Positions 17,430-25,331 of a stretch of DNA of 64,000 bases are shown piece after piece (position 1 is the first letter of the stretch; each line of letters begins with the position of its first letter). Made by a program: the position numbers and the translations under genes. Source of the stretch: MGBC163016 sp964649145 (GTDB lineage: Bacteria > Actinomycetota > Coriobacteriia > Coriobacteriales > Eggerthellaceae). Location: positions 1 to 64,000 of the forward strand of contig CAZYOQ010000006.1 of the NCBI GenBank assembly GCA_964649145.1, in the 5' to 3' direction. The notes under the pieces were generated by a model. The model did not search any database, was not told the origin of the DNA, and worked only from the letters and a program-made list of their open reading frames with translations.

Positions 17430-18671
17430 TTATTTGCAAGCAGCCTTGTAAATATCTACAAGATGTTCAATCGATTCATCTTGCGAGAAAGTTTCTTTAG
17501 CGTATTTGGCTACCGTATTTCGATTGAAGGAGACCTTGCCATCGAGCAGTGCGTTAACCTTGCAGGCTAGGTCTTCAGGGTTTTCGCTTTCGAATAAAAG
17601 TCCCACTTCTGGGTTAATGATGTCTACCGCACCGCCATCATCTGAGCCCACAACAGGGGCTCCGCAGGCCATGGCTTCGATGATAACAAGACCGAATGGT
17701 TCTTTTCGCGAGGTCAAAAGTGAAAGGTCGGCTGCACTATAGAGCTTTCTCAAAATCGCATGCGGCTGATTACCAACGAAGAACACGTTTTTAAGAGCAA
17801 GTGCCTTTGCCAGGGCGTTCATCTCGTCGAAAAGCTCACCTGCGCCAGCTAGAACTAGCGCTGTGTCGGGTCGCATGAAATGTGCTGCGCCGCGCAAAAG
17901 AACGTCGATGCCCTTGAAGTGCGCGAATTTTCCCGCGAATGAGACCAGGTGGGCAAAGTTGCCCTCGATTCCAAATTGGGCAAGAGCTTGTGGGATTGTT
18001 GTTGGCTCTGGGTAGAATACATCGGCGTTATAGCCATTTAGAATCAAGTGGCATTTGGCGGCCTCATTGGGGAACAGACGTCGAACCAGCTGGTCGTTTT
18101 CTTTGGAGATGGTTATTATTGCCGATGCCGATTTAAGAGCACATGCAGCTGCATTTTCGAAAAGGCGGGTTGACTCGCTGCGGTTGCTAGTCATTTTCTC
18201 ATAGCCAATGAGGTCTGTTCCATGCACGGTAACAACTACTGGTATTCCGTAATCTGCGGCATATGCAGGCTGTAGCCACGCATGCCCGCAATGAATGATG
18301 TCGGGCTTGAAGGTTTTAATTTCGGATTCAAGTGCTTTCCTAAAAGCTGCTTCGTAGTCTTCTAGCTGCTTCTTGGTCATGTCGTAGAAGGTTTGGGTGC
18401 TTCTTGGATGCGTTGTAAAGCATGGGAAGTTGAAATCCAAAATATCGGTTTTTGGGATATTGCTTTTGGCGATATCGGGGTTCAACCCTTCTGCAGCTGT
18501 GAAATAAACAGGGTGAACTTCGAAATTCTCATAGTTTTCTGGAGGCTGGTTTTCGGGAACGATGATATGAACTTCATTTCCGAGTTTTGTGAGCGCATGG
18601 GCGATATTTAGCGTGTAAACCCCGCTTCCCGATCCGGTAAGCGGAAAATGGCACATAAGAAGGATTTTCAT
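17430..18671 (-). CDS. GT-B glycosyltransferase, family 4
   Basis: The 413-residue protein has the Gly-rich nucleotide-sugar entry loop GSGSGVYTLNIA near 12-23 and the GT4 donor motif KEPFGLVIIEAMACGAPVV near 318-336, where the first Glu contacts the donor sugar. A His-rich HCGHAW stretch near 125 and VTVHGTDL near 145 are typical of retaining transferases that work on lipid or glycan acceptors. There are no membrane segments. The start shares ATGA with the stop of the yolD-like gene, showing translational coupling. Acceptor and product are unknown. Confidence 0.88.
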   Translation of the reverse strand: MKILLMCHFPLTGSGSGVYTLNIAHALTKLGNEVHIIVPENQPPENYENFEVHPVYFTAAEGLNPDIAKSNIPKTDILDFNFPCFTTHPRSTQTFYDMTKKQLEDYEAAFRKALESEIKTFKPDIIHCGHAWLQPAYAADYGIPVVVTVHGTDLIGYEKMTSNRSESTRLFENAAACALKSASAIITISKENDQLVRRLFPNEAAKCHLILNGYNADVFYPEPTTIPQALAQFGIEGNFAHLVSFAGKFAHFKGIDVLLRGAAHFMRPDTALVLAGAGELFDEMNALAKALALKNVFFVGNQPHAILRKLYSAADLSLLTSRKEPFGLVIIEAMACGAPVVGSDDGGAVDIINPEVGLLFESENPEDLACKVNALLDGKVSFNRNTVAKYAKETFSQDESIEHLVDIYKAACK

Positions 18672-18940
18672 CTACTGCCTTCCTGGTCGTCTTGACTCTG
18701 GACAATATTATCATGGGCGCGCGAGACCTCTTCTACCATCTCGCTGAATCCCTTCAATGCAGCAAATGGGATGAACTGTTTCGCTCTTCCTGCAACTTTT
18801 GTGGCTCGTGTATTACTTTTGTGCTTGGCGTTTACCTTCCCATCAATCTGTTTTTTTCCGTCCCCGAAGATGCGATCATCTAAGTAGCTTTCTATTTCAT
18901 TTTCACAGCGCGCGGGGCAACCTTCATTTGTATCATGCAC
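18668..18940 (-). CDS. YolD-like protein
   Basis: A 90-residue protein starting with GTG at 18940, seven bases after which comes a basic stretch and then GRAKQFIPFAALKGF, the signature of YolD-like proteins. These are small partners of UvrX/UmuC-type polymerases in Gram-positive chromosomes and plasmids; the biochemical role is not settled. I chose the GTG because GGAGG sits five bases ahead and it overlaps the polymerase stop by eight bases; the frame stays open to 19069 inside the polymerase, but that part is only shadow. It is coupled through ATGA to the glycosyltransferase. Confidence 0.8.
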   Translation of the reverse strand: MHDTNEGCPARCENEIESYLDDRIFGDGKKQIDGKVNAKHKSNTRATKVAGRAKQFIPFAALKGFSEMVEEVSRAHDNIVQSQDDQEGSR

Positions 18941-20354
18941 GATGTCCTCCAATTTGCTTGGCGCGTTCGTAGCCTGTTGCGCATTCAAGTAGACTGTTCG
19001 CCCACATGATTGCATCGCGGCCGTATTTGTGTCTAGCTTGCGCGATTGCCGAAAACAGGCGACGTTCATCCTCTATAGCCTGCGCATCGCAAAAAAGCGG
19101 CAGCTCTTCGCTTTCTTGCGGGAGAAGCCCGCCTAGACATATGCTTATTCGCCTTATTGGGATATTTGGGTTTGCTACATCTTCGAAAAGCGACATGATC
19201 TTTGGAACAAGGATACTGGGCGCTGCAGTGGCGAATGCTAGTTTTCTGCTGCCGCTGTCTCTTGCGCCAAAAAACTTTCGAGTTGTAGAGGCGTCTTCTG
19301 CATTGTCTTGCATATTGTCTTGCGCGACGTTAAACGAATACCCTACAGATATCGCGTAATTTGAGCATATGCTGCGTTTTTCGTGAAGGTTTAAGACTGA
19401 TTCATGAGCCATTTCCCTACTGATAACGCTAGCTTCAGCCTTCGAATAATCGCGCATGAGCGCTTGTCCACAAGAAAGCGAGCTTCCCCGTGGTTGGTAT
19501 TCCTTGATTTCAGCGATTGTGCATGGCTCTTCGCCCCAGGCATGCTCATACAGGAGCTGCCCGTTTATTCCGAACTCTTTTTTCAGCACCTCGATTTTGG
19601 TGTGAGCTACATCGTATAAGTCGCAAATACCATGTTTGGCAAGGCGTCTTTGGGTTCCGTGTGAGATTCCCCATATATCTGTGATTGGGCGATGGTGCCA
19701 GATTCTCTCGTAAAAGTCTCTCTTGTTCATGTATGCGATACCTTTAGGGGCGTGCTTTGCTTCGATATCTAGCGCGACCTTGCAAAGAAACAGGTTAGGT
19801 CCTATTCCGCATGTTGAAGGTATTCCTGTTTGTTCCAAGACTGCAGACATCAGCATTTGTGCCATTTCTATAGGCGTTTTGTGGTAGTAGGAAAGGTATG
19901 GCTCTATGTTGATAAAACATTCGTCTACCGAATATATGTGTATGTCGTCTGCGGCCAAGAAGTTAAGGTAGATATCGAATATCTGTGCCGACACTTCCAT
20001 ATAGCGATGCATGCGGGGTGTGGCCATGATGTATTGTTTTCCTTTGGGAATTTCGAACAAGCGACAGCGATTGCGCACGCCTTCTGCCTTTAGTGCGGGG
20101 CTTACTGCTAAACATATTGTGCCCCGGCCTCTTTCGGGGTCAGCCACGACAAGTTTAGCCTTCATGGGGTCTAGCCCGCGCGCAACGCATTCAACCGATG
20201 CGTAGTAGCTTTTAAGATCGATGCAAATGTATATGTTTTCATGCGTGCTGTTTGCGGGATTTGCGTGGCCTGCGCTGCTTGCGTTCTTTACGGCGTTTGT
20301 TTGTTTCACATCGCTTACGTCGTTTTTGTGACTTGCGCTATTCATATTGTTCAT
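18933..20354 (-). CDS. Y-family DNA polymerase, UvrX/UmuC type
   Basis: A 473-residue translesion polymerase. Catalytic carboxylates are visible in CIDLKSYYASVE (Asp near 46) and YSVDECFIN (Asp 144, Glu 145). Helix-hairpin-helix DNA contacts follow near 230-275 and a little-finger region to the end. The first 38 residues are a Asn/Ser/Ala-rich leader absent from relatives. It begins with ATG after GAGGAGG. A promoter with a consensus LexA box lies 100 bases upstream, and a YolD-like gene overlaps its end, so it is very likely an SOS-induced mutagenic polymerase. It is closer to the UvrX/UmuC branch than to DinB because of the SVDE context and the partner gene. Confidence 0.9.
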   Translation of the reverse strand: MNNMNSASHKNDVSDVKQTNAVKNASSAGHANPANSTHENIYICIDLKSYYASVECVARGLDPMKAKLVVADPERGRGTICLAVSPALKAEGVRNRCRLFEIPKGKQYIMATPRMHRYMEVSAQIFDIYLNFLAADDIHIYSVDECFINIEPYLSYYHKTPIEMAQMLMSAVLEQTGIPSTCGIGPNLFLCKVALDIEAKHAPKGIAYMNKRDFYERIWHHRPITDIWGISHGTQRRLAKHGICDLYDVAHTKIEVLKKEFGINGQLLYEHAWGEEPCTIAEIKEYQPRGSSLSCGQALMRDYSKAEASVISREMAHESVLNLHEKRSICSNYAISVGYSFNVAQDNMQDNAEDASTTRKFFGARDSGSRKLAFATAAPSILVPKIMSLFEDVANPNIPIRRISICLGGLLPQESEELPLFCDAQAIEDERRLFSAIAQARHKYGRDAIMWANSLLECATGYERAKQIGGHRA

Positions 20355-20455
20355 AAGACCTCCTCAAGAGGCGAAATGGACGTACGTTTCCAGCCTGCGG
20401 TGATCACGCAGGTTTTTGAATTTGGCTTTGGATGGCCAATTAAATTTTTAAACAA

Positions 20456-20467
20456 GAACAAATGTTC
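20456..20467. promoter_or_regulatory. LexA (SOS) box upstream of polY
   Basis: GAACAAATGTTC matches the Gram-positive LexA/DinR core GAAC-N4-GTTC exactly. It sits 14 bases downstream of the -10 of the predicted promoter, so bound LexA would cover the transcription start. Confidence 0.85.
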
Positions 20468-20481
20468 GATACAGTGCATCT

Positions 20482-20510
20482 ATTTTGCATCTCTTTGCTT
20501 TTGCTGTCAA
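20482..20510 (-). promoter_or_regulatory. Promoter of the polY operon
   Basis: Read leftward: a perfect TTGACA (20505-20510), 17 bases, then CAAAAT (20482-20487). The start of transcription would fall next to the LexA box, leaving a leader of about 115 bases before the polymerase ATG. Confidence 0.75.
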
Positions 20511-20633
20511 TCGAACAAACCATGGAGATTCCACGGTCAGATTTTGGATACTTGAGGGATTATTTCCTCGCAATCTTGCCGTTATTGATATGATGTAGTT
20601 ATCTGTTACCAAGAGAAGCAAAGGAGCCTGTAA

Positions 20634-20927
20634 ATGGGAGTTAAGGCTGACGAAATACTCGAGATAACTTACGACGAAATGCCAATGTATCTTCACGCTA
20701 ATCATTCGGTATACATGGAGGTTGACGGCGATCTGTATTACCTCACCGACGTGAACGATCGCTATTGGCGCGCACAAGACACAACCGAGAAAAACGAAAA
20801 AGGCCACTACGTTGATTGCAGCCCTCTGGTTCCAACTATCTCAGAATTCATGGAGCTTCCTTTCCGTGAGGGTAAAAGCATTAAAGACATGTTCGATGAT
20901 GCTGTCTTTTATGAGTCAGTGAAATAA
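20634..20927 (+). CDS. Conserved-looking small acidic protein, unknown
   Basis: A 97-residue soluble acidic protein rich in Asp, Glu and Tyr, with one cysteine. It contains a beta-rich YMEVDGDLYYLTDVNDRYW stretch. An AAAGGAG site precedes the ATG and a good terminator follows, so it is a real single-gene transcript. I do not recognise the family and see no motif that points to a function. Confidence 0.65.
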   Translation: MGVKADEILEITYDEMPMYLHANHSVYMEVDGDLYYLTDVNDRYWRAQDTTEKNEKGHYVDCSPLVPTISEFMELPFREGKSIKDMFDDAVFYESVK

Positions 20928-20960
20928 GCAGAAGTTGGCGTCATTGCATTGCTTAAACGC

Positions 20961-20990
20961 AAGAAGCGGCCCTGTGGGTCGCTTCTTTTA
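20961..20990 (+). terminator. Rho-independent terminator
   Basis: A 12-bp stem with one mismatch (20961-20972 with 20976-20987) and a three-base loop ends in a TTCTTTTA tract, right after the small acidic-protein gene. Confidence 0.85.
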
Positions 20991-21048
20991 GGATATAGTG
21001 AAGGCTAAACATAGAAGAGTTGAAACATAGAAAGAACCAGGAGTTGAA

Positions 21049-21912
21049 ATGGCAGAAGAAAACATTCCAGAAGGTGCGCCACAGGATTGTGGAGGCGCGT
21101 GTTCATCATGCGCAGTTGAGGGATGCGGGTCTCGTACCGGTACTTCAGAACCTACCAAGCTTCAAACGAACTCTCGCTCTCAGGTCAAAAAGGTTATTGC
21201 TGTGGTATCTGGGAAAGGCGGCGTTGGCAAATCGCTTGTGACAAGCCTGCTTGCAGCCAAGCTCAATGAGCAGGGCAAGAAGGTTGCAATTCTCGATGCT
21301 GATGTTACAGGGCCTTCTATCCCTAAGGCATTTGGCGTATATGCTCGCCCGCTTATAGAAGGCGAAGGAATGAACCCGGTGTCGTCGAAATCGGGCATCG
21401 AGATGATGTCTTTTAATCTTCTTCTTCCCAAAGAAGACGACCCGATTGCTTGGCGCGGACCAATTATCACGGGTGCGCTAAATCAGTTCTGGACAGAAGT
21501 AAACTGGGGCGATGTTGACGTGATGCTTATCGACATGCCTCCAGGAACAAGCGACGTCTTCTTGACCATTTGCCAGATGCTTCCGATTGATGGAATAGTT
21601 ACTGTGTCTGCCCCTCAAGAGCTTGTGGCTATGATTGTTGGCAAGGCCGTAAATCTTGCTGGTTCAATGGGCGTGCCCGTTATCGGCCTGGTCGAGAACA
21701 TGGCATACTTCAAATGCGATAGCTGTGGCAAAGAACACCATATTTTCGGCGAGCCTCAAGGGGATGCTATTGCGAAAAAATATGGTATTGCAGCCGTTTC
21801 GACTCTTCCAATCGAGCCCAAATTCGCCGAGCGTGTAGATGTTGGAGAAGTTGAGGAATGCGAGATAGGCAATGCTCTCGACCCAATCTTGGATGCTATT
21901 GATAAGGCATAA
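21049..21912 (+). CDS. Mrp/NBP35-type P-loop ATPase, Fe-S carrier
   Basis: The 287-residue protein has a N-terminal four-cysteine cluster (Cys 14, 18, 21 and 26) like NBP35, the deviant Walker A GKGGVGKS at 55-62, DMPPGTSD near 165-172, and a C-terminal C-x2-C (CDSC) near 224-227 that binds a bridging [4Fe-4S] cluster in the dimer. It should assemble or carry Fe-S clusters to apoproteins in the cytoplasm, consistent with the many Fe-S proteins of an anaerobe. AGGAG precedes the ATG. It stands alone between two hairpins. Confidence 0.9.
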   Translation: MAEENIPEGAPQDCGGACSSCAVEGCGSRTGTSEPTKLQTNSRSQVKKVIAVVSGKGGVGKSLVTSLLAAKLNEQGKKVAILDADVTGPSIPKAFGVYARPLIEGEGMNPVSSKSGIEMMSFNLLLPKEDDPIAWRGPIITGALNQFWTEVNWGDVDVMLIDMPPGTSDVFLTICQMLPIDGIVTVSAPQELVAMIVGKAVNLAGSMGVPVIGLVENMAYFKCDSCGKEHHIFGEPQGDAIAKKYGIAAVSTLPIEPKFAERVDVGEVEECEIGNALDPILDAIDKA

Positions 21913-21927
21913 ACAACACTGAATGCT

Positions 21928-21965
21928 TGCCTATTAACACCTGCTTGTTTAAGTGTTAATAGGCA
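21928..21965. repeat. 13-bp perfect inverted repeat after the Mrp gene
   Basis: The arms tgcctattaacac (21928-21940) and its exact inverse (21953-21965) enclose 12 bases. There is no T-run, so it may be a 3'-end stabiliser or a terminator that relies on something else. Confidence 0.6.
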
Positions 21966-22072
21966 TGTGCATCTTCGCTAAAGCAGACCTTTGCAGCCTT
22001 GGCTAATATGTAAAGCGTCCATTTAAGTTTTGCTCAAATGTGAACAAATGATGGACGGCTTGGACGATCGAT

Positions 22073-22102
22073 TTGGCACTCAAAGATCTAGAGTGCTAAA
22101 AT
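22073..22102 (+). promoter_or_regulatory. CIRCE operator overlapping the clpC promoter
   Basis: TTGGCACTC, nine bases, GAGTGCTAA (22073-22099) matches the HrcA-binding CIRCE consensus TTAGCACTC-N9-GAGTGCTAA at 17 of 18 arm positions. The same bases supply a promoter: TTGGCA at 22073-22078 and TAAAAT at 22097-22102, 18 bases apart. HrcA binding would therefore block polymerase directly, making clpC a class I heat-shock gene here. Confidence 0.92.
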
Positions 22103-22140
22103 TGCTGAAATAATTGCTTGCGTATCACGATCGGAGATGT

Positions 22141-24723
22141 ATGTCATTCGAGAAATTTACAGACAAGGCTAGAAAGGTGCTTGTTCTCGCACAAGACGAG
22201 GCCAGAAACCTTCACCAGCCTTATGTGGGCACTGAACACATTTTGCTTGGGCTCATTGTAGAAAAAGAAGGCCTTGCGGCTCAGGCGCTTGAAAGACTGA
22301 ACGTTAAATATGACGACGTCGTTCAAAACATTCGCCAGGTTGTCACGATAGATGAAGAATCGGATGTGTCAGGTCACCTTGCATTTACTCCGCGAGTCAA
22401 GCGCGTGCTTGAAAATTCTCTTCGCGAAGCAATGCAGATGGGTCAAAGCTATATTTCAACCGAACATTTGCTGCTTGGTATCGTGCGTGAAGGTGAGGGC
22501 ACAGCAATCGATGTGCTCTCGCGTGTTGGTGTCACCGGAGACGACATTCGTGCCACCATGAACGATATTGTTGGTCAATCGCCAGTCATGGCGGGGCACA
22601 CGGGCTTCAGCCCGCAAAGCCAGCAGAAGCAGTCCATGCTAGACGAATTTGGTACCGACCTTACAAAGCGTGCGCGTGAAGGTCGCCTCGACCCTGTAAT
22701 AGGACGTGCATCCGAGATCGAGCGCGTTATGCAGATTCTGTCGCGCCGTCAGAAGAATAACCCGCTAATCCTTGGTGAGCCTGGCGTTGGCAAGACTGCC
22801 ATCGCTGAAGGACTTGCGCAGCTAATTGCTTCCAACAAGGTGCCAGACATCCTTCGCGATAAACGTCTTGTTACGCTTGATGTTTCCGCACTTGTTGCAG
22901 GGTCTAAATATCGCGGCGAATTCGAAGAGCGCATGAAAAAAGTCATCTCGGAAGTGATAAACGATGGTAATGTTTTGCTCTTCATCGACGAGATTCATAC
23001 GATAATCGGTGCAGGTTCGGCAGAAGGCTCAATTGATGCAGCAGCTATCTTAAAGCCCCCACTGTCCCGCGGCGATATTCAGATTATTGGCGCAACAACA
23101 CTTGATGAATACAGGAAGCACCTCGAGAAGGATTCTGCGCTTGAGCGTCGTTTCCAGCCAATCAATCTCTCAGAGCCTTCAGAGGAACAGTCGCTTAGAA
23201 TCATTCAGGGTCTGAAAGACAAATATGAGGCGCATCACCATGTGCGCTATACCGAAGAAGCCCTGCAAGCAGCGGTCTCTATGTCGAACCGCTACATTCA
23301 GGATCGTTTCCTGCCAGACAAGGCGATTGACGTGCTTGACGAGGCAGGTGCGCGTATGCGCATTCGCAACATGACGCTTCCGCCCAAGCTAAACGAGATC
23401 AACGAGAACCTGCGCAAGGTTCGCGCAGAGAAAGACAAAGCCATCGGCGACCAGAAATTCGAGAAGGCTGCCACTCTTCGCGACGAAGAACAAGAACTCA
23501 AGAAGAGGTTTGACGCTGAAAAGGCCAAGTGGGAAGAGGAGTCTGCCCGCGAGGTCTCTAGTGTTGATGTGCAAGACATCGCAGATATCATTTCGATGTC
23601 TACAGGCATTCCGGTATCTAGCCTTACCGAGGCCGAGACCGAAAAGTTGCTTCGCATGGAAAGTGTTCTGCATGAACGCGTTATTGGCCAAGACGAGGCC
23701 GTGACGGCGCTTTCAAAGGCTATTCGCCGTTCTCGTTCGGGTCTGAAAGACCCTCGCCGCCCAGCAGGATCGTTTATCTTCTTAGGCCCATCGGGTGTTG
23801 GCAAGACCGAACTTTCAAAGGCTTTGGCCGAATTCCTGTTCAATTCCGAGGAGGCCTTGCTCACATTCGACATGTCGGAATACATGGAAAAGCATACGGT
23901 GTCTCGATTGGTCGGTTCGCCTCCAGGATACGTTGGCTACGACGAAGGTGGTCAACTAACGAAGGCTGTGCGCCAGAAACCGTATTCTGTTGTGCTCTTC
24001 GACGAGATAGAGAAAGCGCATCCCGACGTTTTCAACATTTTGCTTCAGATTCTTGAAGAAGGAAGGCTCACCGATGCCCAAGGTCGTACTGTAGACTTCC
24101 GCAACACAGTTATCATCATGACCTCAAATGTTGGCGCTCGCGATATCGCACAGTCCACCTCGCTTGGGTTTTCGCCAACAGGCGAAGGCGGCGGCCTTTC
24201 CGACAAGGAAATCCATAGCCGCGTCATGTCTGAGGTCAAGAAGCTATTCAGGCCTGAGTTCTTGAACCGCATCGACGAGATTATCGTGTTTAAGAGTCTG
24301 ACAAAGGAACAGATCTATGAGATCGTCGAGCTTATGATCTCGGAGCTTCGTGATCGCATGATTGATCAGAACATGTCCATCAATCTTTCTAAGAAAGCCG
24401 TCAAGTTTATCGCGAAAGAGGGTATAGATACTACCTACGGCGCACGCCCATTGCGTCGCGCGATTCAGCGTATGGTGGAAGATCCGATTTCTGAACAGAT
24501 ACTTGAGGGTCGTTGGACAAGTGGTTCCATCGTCGAGGTAGATGTGGAGGGCAAGGGCGACGATGCCAAGCTTGTCTTCAACGAGGGCTCTGGAGAGATC
24601 CCGGCTCCTCGCAAGCGTGATTCCATCGCACGTGAGGCCGAGCGTTTGCTTACTGGTTTTGATTTGAACAACACTGGCATCGATTCGGCTACGCCAGCAG
24701 GAGCACTGGGCGCATCAAGCTAA
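22141..24723 (+). CDS. clpC: ATP-dependent Clp protease ATP-binding subunit ClpC
   Basis: An 860-residue Hsp100 unfoldase that feeds ClpP. Order: paired N-terminal repeats (about 1-150), AAA-1 with GEPGVGKT near 213-220, a middle coiled-coil with UVR motif (about 415-470), AAA-2 with GPSGVGKT near 545-552, and the D2-small C-terminal domain with the GARPLRRAIQ sensor 2 motif. I start at ATG 22141 (MSFEKFTDKARK, as in relatives) after CGGAG, and not at an in-frame TTG at 22114. Control is by the CIRCE element just upstream; the ctsR-mcsAB genes usual in Firmicutes are absent, which points away from that phylum. A strong terminator follows. Confidence 0.97.
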   Translation: MSFEKFTDKARKVLVLAQDEARNLHQPYVGTEHILLGLIVEKEGLAAQALERLNVKYDDVVQNIRQVVTIDEESDVSGHLAFTPRVKRVLENSLREAMQMGQSYISTEHLLLGIVREGEGTAIDVLSRVGVTGDDIRATMNDIVGQSPVMAGHTGFSPQSQQKQSMLDEFGTDLTKRAREGRLDPVIGRASEIERVMQILSRRQKNNPLILGEPGVGKTAIAEGLAQLIASNKVPDILRDKRLVTLDVSALVAGSKYRGEFEERMKKVISEVINDGNVLLFIDEIHTIIGAGSAEGSIDAAAILKPPLSRGDIQIIGATTLDEYRKHLEKDSALERRFQPINLSEPSEEQSLRIIQGLKDKYEAHHHVRYTEEALQAAVSMSNRYIQDRFLPDKAIDVLDEAGARMRIRNMTLPPKLNEINENLRKVRAEKDKAIGDQKFEKAATLRDEEQELKKRFDAEKAKWEEESAREVSSVDVQDIADIISMSTGIPVSSLTEAETEKLLRMESVLHERVIGQDEAVTALSKAIRRSRSGLKDPRRPAGSFIFLGPSGVGKTELSKALAEFLFNSEEALLTFDMSEYMEKHTVSRLVGSPPGYVGYDEGGQLTKAVRQKPYSVVLFDEIEKAHPDVFNILLQILEEGRLTDAQGRTVDFRNTVIIMTSNVGARDIAQSTSLGFSPTGEGGGLSDKEIHSRVMSEVKKLFRPEFLNRIDEIIVFKSLTKEQIYEIVELMISELRDRMIDQNMSINLSKKAVKFIAKEGIDTTYGARPLRRAIQRMVEDPISEQILEGRWTSGSIVEVDVEGKGDDAKLVFNEGSGEIPAPRKRDSIAREAERLLTGFDLNNTGIDSATPAGALGASS

Positions 24724-24880
24724 GGCTTTTATATGTGGAAGGTTTCGCCGTCCTATCACAGGTCAGCAAATCTAGCACTTAGGGATGGTAGGTTTGAGAA
24801 AACTAAGTTTGCCCATTGTTGAAGCTCAGTAGTTAACAAGTAAAATAACGACAGTAACCACGTAATCGCATTGTCTTTAA

Positions 24881-24924
24881 AAAAAGAATGCGTTCTGCTA
24901 AGCAGGGCGCATTCTTTTTGTTTT
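24881..24924 (+). terminator. Rho-independent terminator after clpC
   Basis: The complementary arms AAAAAGAATGCG and CGCATTCTTTTT enclose a further CTGC/GCAG stem with TAA loop, ending in TTTTTGTTTT. It lies about 155 bases past the clpC stop. Confidence 0.88.
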
Positions 24925-24968
24925 CAAGCAAGCTAAAAGAATACTTCTTATTAAAATAATATAGAATA

Positions 24969-25024
24969 TATCAGATGTTAAAATATATAATATCAGATAA
25001 ATCAGAGGTAATTTTTATATCAGA
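24969..25024 (+). promoter_or_regulatory. Candidate HipB operator: four TATCAGA-like repeats
   Basis: TATCAGA occurs at 24969, 24991 and 25018 and AATCAGA at 25000, in a region of about 85 percent A+T directly before the xre-type gene. The last two lie inside a duplicated atcagaggtaatt. HipB-type antitoxins bind several repeated sites over their own promoter, so this is the likely autoregulatory operator. Confidence 0.55.
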
Positions 25025-25034
25025 GGTAATTACA

Positions 25035-25331
25035 ATGAAAAGACCTGTTCCATTTCGTGTAAAAGAGACCATGAAAGATATTGGCCACGACATTTCTGCT
25101 TGGCGAAAGCTGCTAGGAATGAAGGCTGAAACGCTGGCGTTCAAAGCAAGTGTATCGAAGGATACGATTTCAAGGCTTGAGAATGGCGATCCTGGAATAA
25201 CTATGGCTACGTTTTTAAATGTTTGTCATGTACTTCATCTTGCAGAAGGGGTAGAACAAGCATGTGACCCTTTTGAGACCGATTTCGGCCGCCTTCGAGG
25301 AGAACAAAATCTTCCTGAACGGGTGAGATAA
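25035..25331 (+). CDS. HipB-like antitoxin/XRE-family regulator
   Basis: A 98-residue helix-turn-helix protein. The core (about 16-75) has the XRE pattern ISAWRKLLGMKAETLAFKAS then VSKDTISRLENG, that is helix 2 and the recognition helix. I start at ATG 25035 because GAGG lies eight bases upstream; the frame is open upstream to 24975 without support. It is followed directly by the HipA-like gene with no spacing (TAA then ATG), the usual order of hip modules. It should neutralise the kinase and repress the operon through the repeats upstream. Confidence 0.82.
   Translation: MKRPVPFRVKETMKDIGHDISAWRKLLGMKAETLAFKASVSKDTISRLENGDPGITMATFLNVCHVLHLAEGVEQACDPFETDFGRLRGEQNLPERVR

Larger units (their letters stand above)
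24724..25034. other. Intergenic region between clpC and the hipBA-like pair
   Basis: Of these 311 bases the first 155 hold nothing I can name. A strong terminator lies at 24881-24924, and the last 75 bases are very AT-rich, with four TATCAGA-like repeats before the antitoxin gene. Confidence 0.6.

Noticed and set aside
22114..22140. clpC start at TTG 22114
   Set aside because: The family begins with MSFEKFTDKARK, and CGGAG is placed for ATG 22141.
23298..23885. Long open frame on the minus strand within clpC
   Set aside because: It is an antisense shadow of a highly conserved coding region with no ribosome site or recognisable product.
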